From: Chryseobacterium sp. 39-10
GTDB taxonomy: Bacteria; Bacteroidota; Bacteroidia; Flavobacteriales; Weeksellaceae
Assembly (NCBI GenBank): GCA_001898255.1
Contig: MKTK01000015.1
Span: 1-64,000 of the forward strand
Length of the DNA: 64,000 nt
Direction of reading: 5' to 3'
In this document: one piece after another, positions 14,654 to 22,064 of the stretch
Layout: each line of letters starts with the position of its first letter
How positions within the stretch are numbered: position 1 is the first letter of the stretch
Notes under the pieces: model-generated
The model's input: only the letters and a program-made list of their open reading frames with translations
Databases searched by the model: none
What the model was told of the DNA's origin: nothing
Translations under genes and position numbers: made by a program

Positions 14654-15717
14654 TAATCTAAATTTACGGTTGCATCGTCTTTAAGTTCGTTTACATAATT
14701 CAAATATTTAACGGTGTTTGTCGTGCTGTTATGTGCTAACGCGTCCGAAACCGTTTTAAGGTTTGCCCCCTTAATTAATAGTCTTGTTGCAAACGTATGA
14801 CGCCCGCAATAGAAAGTAATATTTTTGTCGATTTTAGCGCGGGAAACCCACGTTTTAAGACTTTTATTTACGCCGTTATCTGAAAGCGGGCGTTTAGTCG
14901 TGTTTGAGTGCAATAAAAATATTAAGTCCGTTGCTTTAGTCCGTTCACCAAGTAAGGAAAGCGCGCGCGGGCTTAATTTTAAATTTATTTCCGTCCCCGT
15001 TTTTTCGCGGTTTATCACTAACCTTTCGTTTTTGATATTTGACCATTTTAAAACTCTAATTTCTGCAAGTCCTAACCCAGAATAGCAGGAAAAAAGAAAC
15101 GCGTTTTTTACGTCGCTATTTCCCGCGTCCGTCGCAAAAAGCGCGTTAATTTCCTTTTCGGTCAAAACTTCCTTTGTTAGGTTTTTGCTGCTATCGTCTT
15201 GAACGCTCGAAAATTTAATATCTCGGTAAACGGTTTCTTTTATTAGCCCGTCCCTATTTGCCTGCAAAATGACTTTTTTAAAGCGTTTCCAATAGTTTTT
15301 CGGCGTTTCGCCGCCTATATTGCAGTCATAGTTAAGAAAGTGAATAAAGCGGCTTATTTGCTCGCTTTTGAGGTTCGTAACAAGAAAGTTTTTATCTGGG
15401 ATAAACTCTTTTAATTTTCCTATCATTCCCGCCAAAACGCGCCCGTCCCTCTTATTATAGTTTGACAAATAATTATCAAAATAAAAATGCAGTCTAACGT
15501 TACGCTTATGTTTAGGAATATAGTTTGAGTTTTCGGCTTGCAGTTCAAACGCTCTTTGTTCTGCTATCGTTTGCGCTAATTTTCGTTTCTCCCTTTTATC
15601 GTCGTTCACTTCTACAACAAAAAGAAACTCATAATTCCGCTCGCCGTTGTGCCAAATATCCAGAAAAAAGCGTTTTCGCCCGCCTGCTAATTCCCGTTCC
15701 CTTAATTTAACTGACAT
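14653..15717 (-). CDS. int: Tyrosine recombinase of the satellite, with atypical catalytic box
   Basis: The 354-residue protein has an N-terminal arm-binding domain (1-60), a core-binding domain (about 70-165) and a catalytic domain. Seen: R306 and H307 in YCGRHTFAT, H329 in LAHNS and Y338 in VKYLNY. Two positions differ from the canon: box I reads SGLGLAEI, with Gly216 where Arg I is expected, and the His of H-x-x-R is Tyr303. Loss of Arg I is known from the IntDOT family of Bacteroides elements, which still recombine, so the enzyme may be active with a displaced Arg (R221 is close). It lies 224 bp from the right core, as expected for a gene that integrates its own DNA. Confidence 0.85.
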   Translation of the reverse strand: MSVKLRERELAGGRKRFFLDIWHNGERNYEFLFVVEVNDDKREKRKLAQTIAEQRAFELQAENSNYIPKHKRNVRLHFYFDNYLSNYNKRDGRVLAGMIGKLKEFIPDKNFLVTNLKSEQISRFIHFLNYDCNIGGETPKNYWKRFKKVILQANRDGLIKETVYRDIKFSSVQDDSSKNLTKEVLTEKEINALFATDAGNSDVKNAFLFSCYSGLGLAEIRVLKWSNIKNERLVINREKTGTEINLKLSPRALSLLGERTKATDLIFLLHSNTTKRPLSDNGVNKSLKTWVSRAKIDKNITFYCGRHTFATRLLIKGANLKTVSDALAHNSTTNTVKYLNYVNELKDDATVNLD

Positions 15718-15732
15718 AATATTTAATATTTG

Positions 15733-15828
15733 AGTAACAAAATGTTACTTTTGTGATGTTTTTAAGCCCTTAAAACGCCTATAAACAAACGTTTTTTGCG
15801 GGGGTTAATCAGTAACACTATAGTAACA
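15733..15828. repeat. Right arm-type AGTAACA repeats of element 2
   Basis: AGTAACA (15733-15739) and its inverse TGTTACT (15743-15749) lie before the integrase start. AGTAACACTATAGTAACA follows at 15811-15828 and includes the 13-bp repeat shared with 11124-11136. Their position between int and the core suits integrase arm binding and self-repression of int. Confidence 0.55.
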
Positions 15829-15940
15829 AAAGTATGCAAATATAGGAAAATATAGGAAACTATTAATATATTTGCAAAATATTAAAGTATTGATTTTGTG
15901 GCTTTTAATTGTTTTTTCTTTCTCATATTTTCAGGGTATA

Positions 15941-15957
15941 ATTCCCCTACGGGCTAC
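15941..15957 (+). other. Attachment core, right copy (element 2/chromosome junction)
   Basis: Identical over 17 bp to 11054-11070. To its right is chromosome: the bases ATTTAAACCC and a second terminator. With the left copy it frames 4887 bp including one core. The bases after it are CATTT, so CCA is not encoded at this copy, as is common for Bacteroidota tRNA genes. Confidence 0.75.
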
Positions 15958-15961
15958 ATTT

Positions 15962-15997
15962 AAACCCTGTCAATCATTTGATTGACAGGGTTTTTTG
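15962..15997 (+). terminator. Strong terminator after the right attachment core
   Basis: AAACCCTGTCAATCA (15962-15976) pairs perfectly with 15979-15993, and a T tract ends at 15996. It probably is the original terminator of the target tRNA gene on the chromosome. Confidence 0.8.
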
Positions 15998-16070
15998 TTA
16001 TAACCTGTGGTCTCATTAATGTTCTTGACAATATGGTTATTTGAAATAGTATGTGATTATATATAAGATT

Positions 16071-16236
16071 TCATTCTTTTTGTAGCGAATATTCTAGTGA
16101 AATGAGAATGTCGCTCATCTTCCATGAATAATCAATTTTGCTGCTGTTCTCTACTTTTTCCAGTAAGTTTTTATTTACATATTTTGTTTGTATTTTTCAA
16201 AGAATTCTTCCTTTTGATAAAAAAAATGCAATTATT
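16071..16236 (-). pseudogene. Decayed gene fragment (C-terminal remnant)
   Basis: One minus-strand frame reads as plausible protein from about 16236 down to a TGA at 16071-16073: FYQKEEFFEKYKQNM, an in-frame TAA, then about 34 more residues including DYSWKMSDILISLEYSLQKE. An earlier in-frame stop limits the upstream end. It looks like the tail of a gene that was truncated and has a nonsense mutation, next to the integration site. The remainder of 15998-16291 holds the promoter region of the following operon and nothing else I can recognise. Confidence 0.4.
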
Positions 16237-16291
16237 TTAACGTTATGTAATGAATAATTTATAATTTTACATCAACTAAAAACAATTAACC

Positions 16292-16783
16292 ATGAGTGTA
16301 CCCAGTATTCCCACGACTTATACCCATAAGTTACAGCCCACCGCTCCGTTTGATGTTGATGTAGATACCAACCTTGGTGGCTCCTTTGAATCCAAACTCG
16401 CAGGCGGTTTTGATGTGAAACATGCCGGTGCATTGCAAACCAGTCTTAATGGGCAGCTTAATACCGATAACGTCCTTCAGCTGAAAGGAGACGCCAAGCA
16501 ACCGGTTTATACCGACAGTAAATTAGAACTGATGAACCTCCCACGTTTCACCCTTGATGACATCAAGGATCTCATGAAGAATCGGGTAAGAATCCCGAAC
16601 TATTCATCGGTTTGTTTTAAGATAATGGGCATTGAGCTGTTCAATATTTGCATGAGCGGAGAAAGCCAAATTATCACCGAACCCTATATTGCTACCGCCG
16701 CCGAGAACTGCGAAGATCATTGCTGCGATGCGGATACACGTCCTTTTCCTGAGGTGAAAAGCCAAAAGAATACGAAGGAATAA
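16292..16783 (+). CDS. Unknown cytoplasmic protein, first gene of the isoprenoid/Ig operon
   Basis: The 163-residue protein has no signal peptide or membrane helix. Residues 15-75 are rich in Asp, Gly, Leu and Asn with alternating hydrophobic positions, suggesting short repeated beta strands or a disordered segment. Residues 80-130 form the best-ordered part (LPRFTLDDIKDLMK, then VCFKIMGIELFNICM). The C-terminus has a Cys/acid cluster CEDHCCDAD (about 139-147) that could bind metal. I do not recognise the family. It starts the seven-gene operon, 36 bp before the Ig-domain gene. Confidence 0.65.
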   Translation: MSVPSIPTTYTHKLQPTAPFDVDVDTNLGGSFESKLAGGFDVKHAGALQTSLNGQLNTDNVLQLKGDAKQPVYTDSKLELMNLPRFTLDDIKDLMKNRVRIPNYSSVCFKIMGIELFNICMSGESQIITEPYIATAAENCEDHCCDADTRPFPEVKSQKNTKE

Positions 16784-16819
16784 CGCTGTTTTTTCTATCA
16801 TTTTTTTAAATTTTTAACC

Positions 16820-17602
16820 ATGTTATTCATCAAGGAAAGCAATGATGTATTGCTGAAACATATCAATATTGAAGAGCAACAGGAAGTAATACTTACAGGA
16901 ATTCCATCAGCAATTTCCGGATATATGCAGGTAAGGAACGGACTGAATGAAACAGTGAAATTGCGAAGTATTTCACTTACCGACAACGCCGCAACAACCA
17001 CAAAGACTGATCTCAATATCAGTTGGAAACTACAGCCAGGCGAACGCAGAATGCAACAACTCCATTTTTCACTTCCTCCGCAAACTGCTCCGGGAGAATA
17101 TGTTCGTTATCTGGAAATGGGTGGTAAAAAGCAGAAAGTAACCATGGTGGTGCAGCCCAATGTTGAAGTTGATATTTTCCCAACCAGCTTTACCCTTCAG
17201 GATACAATGCCGGGAACTCAACATTCCGTTGTTTTTACGCTGACGAATGTTGGTAATTTACCTTTTCAAATACCGGAAATTAAACACATTGCCGCTTTAG
17301 ATATGGATTATTTGTGCCGCGCTTTTGGCTTTGCATTCCGCGATAAAAAAGCGGTAAGTTTTACTGAAACGCTTAATGCGATTACCAACGACATCAAAAA
17401 AAATCTTACTGAATGGGCTTCTACAAAAGTTCGAGAAGCCGGAAAAATTGTAAATCCAGGTAACAGCATGCTTGTTCATCTGGATTTTGCCATTCCGAAG
17501 AATGCCGATGCATCCAATGACTATTCAGGAAATATTCGCTTTTGGAACATTGATTTATCCTTTGTTATAAAAGCGCATACCGAAATTAAAACTAAAAACT
17601 AA
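16820..17602 (+). CDS. Cytoplasmic protein with two Ig-like beta-sandwich domains
   Basis: The 260-residue protein has no signal peptide. Residues 25-108 form a first Ig-like unit (LQPGERRMQQLHFSLPPQTA followed by PGEYVRYLEM, the pattern of COG1470/NEW3-type domains). Residues 110-255 form a second, from VDIFPTSFTLQDTMPGTQHS, interrupted by a helical insertion (about 160-205), then VNPGNSMLVHLDFAIP. Such domains usually serve adhesion or assembly outside the cell; here a cytoplasmic location is implied. It is likely a structural partner of the three helical-Ig proteins that follow 10 bp downstream. Confidence 0.65.
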   Translation: MLFIKESNDVLLKHINIEEQQEVILTGIPSAISGYMQVRNGLNETVKLRSISLTDNAATTTKTDLNISWKLQPGERRMQQLHFSLPPQTAPGEYVRYLEMGGKKQKVTMVVQPNVEVDIFPTSFTLQDTMPGTQHSVVFTLTNVGNLPFQIPEIKHIAALDMDYLCRAFGFAFRDKKAVSFTETLNAITNDIKKNLTEWASTKVREAGKIVNPGNSMLVHLDFAIPKNADASNDYSGNIRFWNIDLSFVIKAHTEIKTKN

Positions 17603-17612
17603 AAACGTAGCC

Positions 17613-18218
17613 ATGAAGACAATTAATAATCGACCCGAGATCCTTTCCGAAAGTTTAGGTACTCTTCTTTCTAAATCATTTCAAACCTATACCGATCTGT
17701 TAGAAGCAGGTCTGGAGAAGGCAAATATGATACTTTCATCCGATGGCGAATGCGGCACCTGCCCTCCTGAAAATACATGTCCTCCCAAGTGGATAGGCAA
17801 AATTTACCGCAAGGCAATGGCCATGGAAAGAATTTTGGTTCCCATTACTATTGCCAACTCCTGCTCAGAAGCCAAAACGTACAAAATAGGTTTGCGTGAA
17901 TTAAGAGATGTGGACGGCAATTTGGCTCCTAGCCAGCCCATTCTGAACAAAAATAACTTTACGCTTGAACCTAACAGCAGCACACGGATTTTGATGGGAA
18001 TCAACTTGGCTAATTTTAGCAATAAAACCTACCAGCAGGAAATTGTCGTCCGTGAACAGGATTTTAACCAAAATATTTTATTTACGTTGGAGGTGGTCGA
18101 TGATCAGGGTGAAGTATTTATACCGGTTGATGAAAAGAAGTTTCGACTCAAATGGCAAAGCTGGAAAACTCATTTCTATTGTGAACCTAAAAGAAATCCC
18201 AATAAAAATAAGAAGTGA
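17613..18218 (+). CDS. Cys-rich helix plus Ig-like domain protein
   Basis: Residues 10-42 form an amphipathic helix (SLGTLLSKSFQTYTDLLEAG). A Cys/Pro segment follows, with ECGTCPPENTCPP at about 48-60, possibly a metal site or a rigid turn. Residues 70-170 form an Ig-like beta sandwich (ERILVPITIANSCSE, FTLEPNSSTRILMGINL). The Lys-rich tail ends the 201 residues. There is no export signal. The stop TGA overlaps the next ATG. Two more proteins with the same helix-then-Ig plan follow, so the three are probably distant paralogues or act on one surface. Confidence 0.62.
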   Translation: MKTINNRPEILSESLGTLLSKSFQTYTDLLEAGLEKANMILSSDGECGTCPPENTCPPKWIGKIYRKAMAMERILVPITIANSCSEAKTYKIGLRELRDVDGNLAPSQPILNKNNFTLEPNSSTRILMGINLANFSNKTYQQEIVVREQDFNQNILFTLEVVDDQGEVFIPVDEKKFRLKWQSWKTHFYCEPKRNPNKNKK

Positions 18219-18862
18219 TGGCTGCTAATATAAATCAAAGTGCAGAAGATATTACCCAACAGGTTTTGGATATTAATAAAAAATACGTCCAAAAAGGTAT
18301 TGGTCTTATAGGAAAATTAACGGAGAGTTCTGCGACTGATAAGATTGCCAATATCAATCAGGACACACTTGTCGGCATTTTTACGGGGTTGGTAAAATTA
18401 AATTTGGAATACTACTCCAAAGTAATGGATTTTGGATTTGAAGTAACCAACCAATTGCTATCTTCATCTAAAAGTGAATCTACCGAATCGTCCTTTACGG
18501 TATCGGGCAATGTGCAACCGGGATCTTCCGTTGAGTTGTCTTTTGTTTTAGACAATACCAAAAACGAAAATGTACTTTGTCAATTAGAAAGTACATCTTT
18601 TCTGGATGCGACAAGCCAACAAGAAAGTAATGATATTTCGGTTTTGTTCTCGCCTCAGTCTCTTGAGTTACAACCGGGGGCTTCAGCTCAAATTCTTATC
18701 ATTTGCACTGCCGGCAAACAAACAATTCCCGGAACTTACTACAGCTATGCAAAGGTAACTGGTTTTGAACCTGCCTATTTTACCATCGTTCTTACTATCG
18801 AAAAAAACACCCGAACCAATGCCAGCCAAAAAACAACAGTCCGGAAAAGAACAGCAAAGTAG
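18218..18862 (+). CDS. Phasin-like helical domain plus Ig-like domain protein
   Basis: I start at ATG 18218, overlapping the preceding stop (TGATG), giving 214 residues. Residues 5-85 are two long amphipathic helices (LVKLNLEYYSKVMDFGFEVT) that resemble the helices of phasins, which coat polymer or lipid granules. Residues 95-195 form an Ig-like unit with the typical VQPGSSVELSFVLDN and LQPGASAQILIICTAG strands. The end is basic. No signal peptide is present. Similarity to phasins is by pattern only. Its gene overlaps the following one by 44 bp. Confidence 0.62.
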   Translation: MAANINQSAEDITQQVLDINKKYVQKGIGLIGKLTESSATDKIANINQDTLVGIFTGLVKLNLEYYSKVMDFGFEVTNQLLSSSKSESTESSFTVSGNVQPGSSVELSFVLDNTKNENVLCQLESTSFLDATSQQESNDISVLFSPQSLELQPGASAQILIICTAGKQTIPGTYYSYAKVTGFEPAYFTIVLTIEKNTRTNASQKTTVRKRTAK

Positions 18863-19511
18863 CAGTAAAAAGGGAAGCGAAAGAATCGTGGATAATGCGC
18901 AGAAAATCGTTAGTTCTGCCATACATGTGCTGGAAGAAGAAATTGCGGCCGGTATTCTGGCAGCTAAGAAGCTTGAGAATAAACTCATCGATGTGGAAGA
19001 AGTCCGTGGCAATCAGGATGAACTCATGAACAGGATTCGCCGGGATACCCATGAAGCGGTGGATCTCTTTTTGGATGCATTTTCAGCGCTTACCCAGCAG
19101 CTTAATTCCTATGTGGATAAGAGTAAAACCAAGGAAAGTAAAAGTAGATCGGCATCTGTAAAACAGCAATACACCCCAAGCGAATCTACTTCTAATGTGT
19201 TTTTAGAAGCTGCAAAGATTGCAAAACCGGGGGAGGTCATTCATTTTCAATTGCTGATTTCTGATGATGAACAACTCACTCAGCTATCGTTGCAAAAATC
19301 TGCATTTACCTCTAATTCCATCCATAGAATAGAATTGAGAAATATTTCCGTAAAACCTGCCACCATCCAAATAAAACCAAAAGATAAAGCGGAAATAACC
19401 ATCACGGTAAAAATTCCAAAAACCGCAGCCAGTGGTATTTACCATGCGACATTCACCGATAAGTATAATCCAAAGGTACTCATCATACTTTCTTTAGAAA
19501 TAGCAGCATAA
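18819..19511 (+). CDS. Long-helix plus Ig-like domain protein
   Basis: The best start is ATG 18819 (MPAKKQQSGKEQQ), which overlaps the preceding gene by 44 bp; an earlier ATG at 18765 would extend the overlap to 98 bp. A basic, disordered N-terminus (1-22) precedes about 80 residues of amphipathic helix (VLEEEIAAGILAAKKLENKL ... DLFLDAFSALTQQLNSYV). The C-terminal 90 residues are Ig-like (KIAKPGEVIHFQLLISDDE, ITVKIPKTAASGIYHATF). It ends 2 bp before the polyprenyl synthase. A structural role, perhaps in a granule or membrane coat, is inferred from the repeated architecture of the three neighbours. Confidence 0.62.
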   Translation: MPAKKQQSGKEQQSSSKKGSERIVDNAQKIVSSAIHVLEEEIAAGILAAKKLENKLIDVEEVRGNQDELMNRIRRDTHEAVDLFLDAFSALTQQLNSYVDKSKTKESKSRSASVKQQYTPSESTSNVFLEAAKIAKPGEVIHFQLLISDDEQLTQLSLQKSAFTSNSIHRIELRNISVKPATIQIKPKDKAEITITVKIPKTAASGIYHATFTDKYNPKVLIILSLEIAA

Positions 19512-19513
19512 AA

Positions 19514-20542
19514 ATGAATACAGAATTGATGAAAGATATGCTGAAAGAATATGGAGATTATACGCTTTCTGGCATCCGGCAGTTTATACCCGCCAAAGAA
19601 CCGAAGGCATATCTTTACGATTTAATGGTCGATTACCCCAGTCGTGGCGGCAAGGGTTTTCGTCCTGCACTCTGCATTACGACTTGTAATGCTTTTGGCG
19701 GAAAAACAGAACAAGCGAAATTTTCGGCCATTGCCCTAGAGCTTTTGCACAATGCATTTCTAATTCATGACGATGTGGAGGATGAAAGTTTTAACCGCCG
19801 AAACAAACCAAGTATGCACCAGTTGACCAATAAAGCCATCGCTGTCAATGTCGGCGATGCGATGAATGTATTGGCGCTGTATCCCTTGTTTAAAAATAAA
19901 ATGGTACTGGGAGATAAATTAACGCAAACCATTTTTTTGGAAATGCAACATTTGGTAACCGAATCTACCGAGGGACAAGCGTTAGAGCTCGGCTGGCGAA
20001 GAGACAACTGCATCAATCTCCGTGAGGCAGACTATTTCCGTATGATCCTTAAAAAAACGTGTTGGTACACCTGCATTCATCCCATTAGAATTGGTGCACT
20101 CATCGGAACTAAAGGATATATTAACCCCGCTAAGTTCGACCGGCTGGGCTATTTTATGGGTGCGGCTTTTCAGATTCAGGACGATGTACTTAATCTTGTT
20201 GCCAATGAAAAAGAGTATGGTAAAGAAATCGGTGGCGATATTATGGAAGGAAAAAGAACCTTAATGCTGATTCATCTAATGGGAAAATGCAACAGTCAAG
20301 AAAGGTCTTTCATCAGGGATTTTCTTGCGATACCTATACTTGACAGGTCGCAAGACGACGCTGCTCATATATTTGGTTTAATGGAGAAATACCAATCTGT
20401 AAAACATGCTCAAAAAACCAGTCAGTATTTGGCTGGCGCCGCGCTGAAAGAGTTTTATACCCATTTTTCTGCATTGCCAGATACATTGGAAAAAGCATTT
20501 TTAGAGCAAATGATTCTGTATATGATTGATCGTAATTATTAA
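19514..20542 (+). CDS. Trans-polyprenyl diphosphate synthase
   Basis: This 342-residue enzyme condenses isopentenyl diphosphate onto allylic diphosphates. Present are the GGKGFRP substrate loop (45-51), the first Asp-rich motif HDDVED (85-90) and the second, QDDVLN (222-227), so it should be active. Product length cannot be told from sequence alone. It is coupled to a geranylgeranyl-reductase-like gene 3 bp downstream and five structural-type genes upstream; quinone biosynthesis genes are not nearby, which argues against the housekeeping octaprenyl synthase. The likely product is a C15-C20 or longer diphosphate used by the pathway of this operon. Confidence 0.88.
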   Translation: MNTELMKDMLKEYGDYTLSGIRQFIPAKEPKAYLYDLMVDYPSRGGKGFRPALCITTCNAFGGKTEQAKFSAIALELLHNAFLIHDDVEDESFNRRNKPSMHQLTNKAIAVNVGDAMNVLALYPLFKNKMVLGDKLTQTIFLEMQHLVTESTEGQALELGWRRDNCINLREADYFRMILKKTCWYTCIHPIRIGALIGTKGYINPAKFDRLGYFMGAAFQIQDDVLNLVANEKEYGKEIGGDIMEGKRTLMLIHLMGKCNSQERSFIRDFLAIPILDRSQDDAAHIFGLMEKYQSVKHAQKTSQYLAGAALKEFYTHFSALPDTLEKAFLEQMILYMIDRNY

Positions 20543-20545
20543 GTA

Positions 20546-22018
20546 ATGCTGACAATTTCTGAAAAAATACATTTCGATTGCGATGTTTTAGTATCTGGTG
20601 CGGGTCCTGCTGGAAGTGCCATTGCTTATCATCTTGCGAAAATGGGATTAAGGGTTTTGGTGGCCGAATCCGAGAAGTTTCCCAGAGATAAAGTTTGTGG
20701 CGATGCAGTGAGCCCTATTGCCATTAATGAACTGCATTTGATGGGGATCACTAGTTCTGCTATTTTTAAAAAAGCAAATGAAATTACCAAAGTTGGACTT
20801 TTTGTAAAAAATGATCACGCCATCGTCGATTTGGTACTGCCTGAAGAATTGCCATATCACGCTCGAATTATTCCGCGATTAGCACTTGATAACAGTATTT
20901 TCGAAAATGCAAAAAAGCAGGGTGCGGTTGTGATGGAACAAACAAGAGTGCTTTCCTACACCGTGTTCCCTAATAAAGTAGTTACTAAATTGCAAAGTGG
21001 GCAAAAACCATTTGAACTCGTATCGAAAATTTTAATTGGTGCAGATGGAAGCCGATCGATAGTGCGACGAATACTGCGCAACGAAACCTTTGATGACGAC
21101 TTTCAACTGATCGGTTTGCGCGCATACTATGATAATGTAGCCGGACCAAGAGAGAGGATGGACGTCTATTTTACTGAAGAGAATTTCCCTGGTATCTATT
21201 GGTTTTTCCCGGAAGGAGAGTCTGGGGCAAATGTTGGTTTAGCAACACTTTCAAAAACTTTTCCCTACAAGCAACAGCAGGTGAAGAAATTGCTTACCGA
21301 TCATATTGCCCAGAACAAAGACATTCGAGACCGTATTAACAGCGGTTCGCTGAGGGATAAAATTGAAGGTTGGCCAATTACTTTTTATGACGCCCAAAAA
21401 ACCGTCACTGGAAATCGTGTGATGCTTGTGGGTGAAGCTGCCGGTCTCATTAACCCTTTGAGTGGTGACGGAATACAGTATGCACTGCTTAGTGCTCGCT
21501 GGGCTTCCGAAATACTGGCGTCTTGTTTTAGCGATGATGACTTCTCGGCTGAAAAACTGTACTCTTACAAAAAAGTTTTGGACGAGCAATTGGGGTATGA
21601 TTTGGCATTTTCGAACCTTATCGTCCATTTTCCACGCAATAAATCTTTACTTCCTGTTTGGATGAAAGCCGTGGAAACTTTAGTAGCACGTGCAAAAGAA
21701 GATCAACAATTTGGGGAAATTATCGTAGGTATTTCTGAGGGAACTTTTCCCTCTTTTAAAGCACTCACTTTTGACTTTGTACTGAAAATACTGTTGCAGG
21801 GAGGAACAATGGGGTCTGACTATATTATGGAAACACTAAAGAAACCTTCCGAGTTTCGAACCGATGGGCAGCGTTTTTTTCGAACCCTACAGAAAATTTT
21901 TTCGGAAATGACTCACGAGCCCCAAAACAATCTGCAATGGATGTCGCAAATAGCTAAAAAGCTCTATCATGTTTCTCAACATGCGGTAAAAGCTAGAAAT
22001 GTACAAAGCGATAAATAA
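20546..22018 (+). CDS. Geranylgeranyl-reductase-family flavoprotein
   Basis: The 490-residue protein has the Rossmann FAD motif GAGPAG (18-23), the family's PRDKVCGD segment (46-53, with C51 near the flavin in known reductases) and the second FAD motif with VMLVGEAAGLINPLSGDGIQ. The family saturates isoprenoid chains (geranylgeranyl to phytyl, archaeal lipids) or oxidises aromatic pigments. Paired with a prenyl synthase it most probably reduces the product of that enzyme. The C-terminal 130 residues are longer than the minimal reductase and contain helical, hydrophobic stretches that may bind lipid. Last gene of the operon; aroQ follows with its own promoter. Confidence 0.85.
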   Translation: MLTISEKIHFDCDVLVSGAGPAGSAIAYHLAKMGLRVLVAESEKFPRDKVCGDAVSPIAINELHLMGITSSAIFKKANEITKVGLFVKNDHAIVDLVLPEELPYHARIIPRLALDNSIFENAKKQGAVVMEQTRVLSYTVFPNKVVTKLQSGQKPFELVSKILIGADGSRSIVRRILRNETFDDDFQLIGLRAYYDNVAGPRERMDVYFTEENFPGIYWFFPEGESGANVGLATLSKTFPYKQQQVKKLLTDHIAQNKDIRDRINSGSLRDKIEGWPITFYDAQKTVTGNRVMLVGEAAGLINPLSGDGIQYALLSARWASEILASCFSDDDFSAEKLYSYKKVLDEQLGYDLAFSNLIVHFPRNKSLLPVWMKAVETLVARAKEDQQFGEIIVGISEGTFPSFKALTFDFVLKILLQGGTMGSDYIMETLKKPSEFRTDGQRFFRTLQKIFSEMTHEPQNNLQWMSQIAKKLYHVSQHAVKARNVQSDK

Positions 22019-22040
22019 ACCAATTTCTGAAAACTTTTAA

Positions 22041-22048
22041 TACCTTTG
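22041..22048 (+). promoter_or_regulatory. -7 promoter box for aroQ
   Basis: TACCTTTG matches TAnnTTTG exactly and lies 24 bp before the aroQ ATG. A TTG upstream start for aroQ would overlap this box, so the ATG at 22065 is preferred. Confidence 0.6.
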
Positions 22049-22064
22049 TTTGATATTGCGTCAA

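Noticed and set aside
11468-15717. Ordinary prophage remnant
   Set aside because: The genes present are intact, compactly arranged and flanked by identical cores, which fits a complete satellite better than decay; still testable.
16292-20542. Encapsulin or gas vesicle cluster
   Set aside because: No HK97-type shell protein, no GvpA-like protein; the only link is the prenyl synthase, which alone is not enough.
19514-20542. Housekeeping octaprenyl diphosphate synthase for menaquinone
   Set aside because: Gene context shows no quinone genes and tight coupling to a reductase and structural-type genes; a quinone role cannot be excluded but is less likely.
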